DNA of 42,183 bases from positions 1 to 42,183 of the forward strand of contig CBFDCQ010000022.1 of assembly GCA_965603355.1 (NCBI GenBank), written 5' to 3'. The translations under genes were made by a program, and so were the position numbers. Source of the stretch: CBFDCQ01 sp965603355 (GTDB taxonomy: Bacteria; Hydrogenedentota; CAZGCA01; CBFDCQ01). Below are positions 42,141 through 42,183 of the stretch, piece by piece (the first letter of the stretch is position 1; each line of letters begins with the position of its first letter). A model generated the notes under the pieces. That model did not search any database. It saw only the letters and a program-made list of their open reading frames with translations, and had not been told where the DNA came from.

Positions 42141-42183
42141 GTCCCGGTGTGTGCAGCGACTTCTTCAACACACCCACAGGCAC

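Noticed and set aside
41950..42183. 77-codon minus-strand ORF with HSERSEESRFSG
   Set aside because: Translation of the common GTCATCCTGAGC inverted repeat, not a gene.

Overview
The window looks like a piece of a moderately GC-rich bacterial chromosome from an uncultivated, probably anaerobic lineage of the Planctomycetota / PVC / Hydrogenedentota kind. This is inferred from content only: two prepilin-like DUF1559 proteins, ThuA-like and DUF885 secreted enzymes, a cadherin-like domain, a tungsten-type aldehyde:ferredoxin oxidoreductase (AOR), a split glycine decarboxylase, and many short palindromic intergenic repeats. No rRNA or phylogenetic marker is present to settle it.

Region 1 (1-14863, + strand) is core metabolism. 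It holds transketolase (5' end cut by the window edge), a class I aminotransferase, carA-carB (overlapping), and a glycine-cleavage operon. That operon starts from a consensus promoter (8115-8143), has a possible 27-codon leader ORF, and then runs: a GcvT-serine hydroxymethyltransferase fusion, gcvH, gcvPA, gcvPB and a lipoate-protein ligase homologue. The last four genes are tightly packed and three of the junctions overlap. Together they interconvert glycine, serine and one-carbon units and lipoylate the H protein; the L protein is not here.

Region 2 (14947-19713, - strand) is a probable operon read from its own promoter: glyoxylate aminotransferase-like protein, AOR, a cysteine-desulfurase-like PLP enzyme and a MoaD/ThiS-type sulfur carrier. 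It suggests tungsten/molybdopterin-dependent redox chemistry with local cofactor supply.

Region 3 (19798-31557, - strand) is a seven-gene block of exported proteins: three DUF885 (HExxGH) paralogues, one fused to a ThuA-like domain; two amidohydrolase paralogues; and two proteins that share an unnamed domain, one with a C-terminal PD40 propeller and one with an N-terminal cadherin-like domain. It may serve extracytoplasmic breakdown of peptides or related polymers.

Region 4 (31558-35330) contains two paralogous DUF1559 prepilin-like genes. Each has its own strong extended -10 promoter, a conserved leader of about 260 nt, and a near-identical terminator. An intergenic element recurs at 19.74, 31.71 and 35.22 kb.

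Region 5 (35401-38752) holds tRNA-Ser(CGA), tadA and tRNA-Ser(GCU) on one strand, a 57-bp tandem repeat, a GAF-GGDEF protein with a degenerate GGDEF motif, and an Hsp20 chaperone. Region 6 (38753-42183) is accessory in character: a promoter-driven GIY-YIG (T5orf172-type) protein, a SIR2-like protein, a membrane-anchored protein of unknown function, a small divergent membrane protein, and dispersed repeats. The SIR2/GIY-YIG cassette is the best candidate here for an undescribed (possibly defence) system. The conserved DUF1559 leaders are the best candidate for an undescribed RNA or leader-peptide element.
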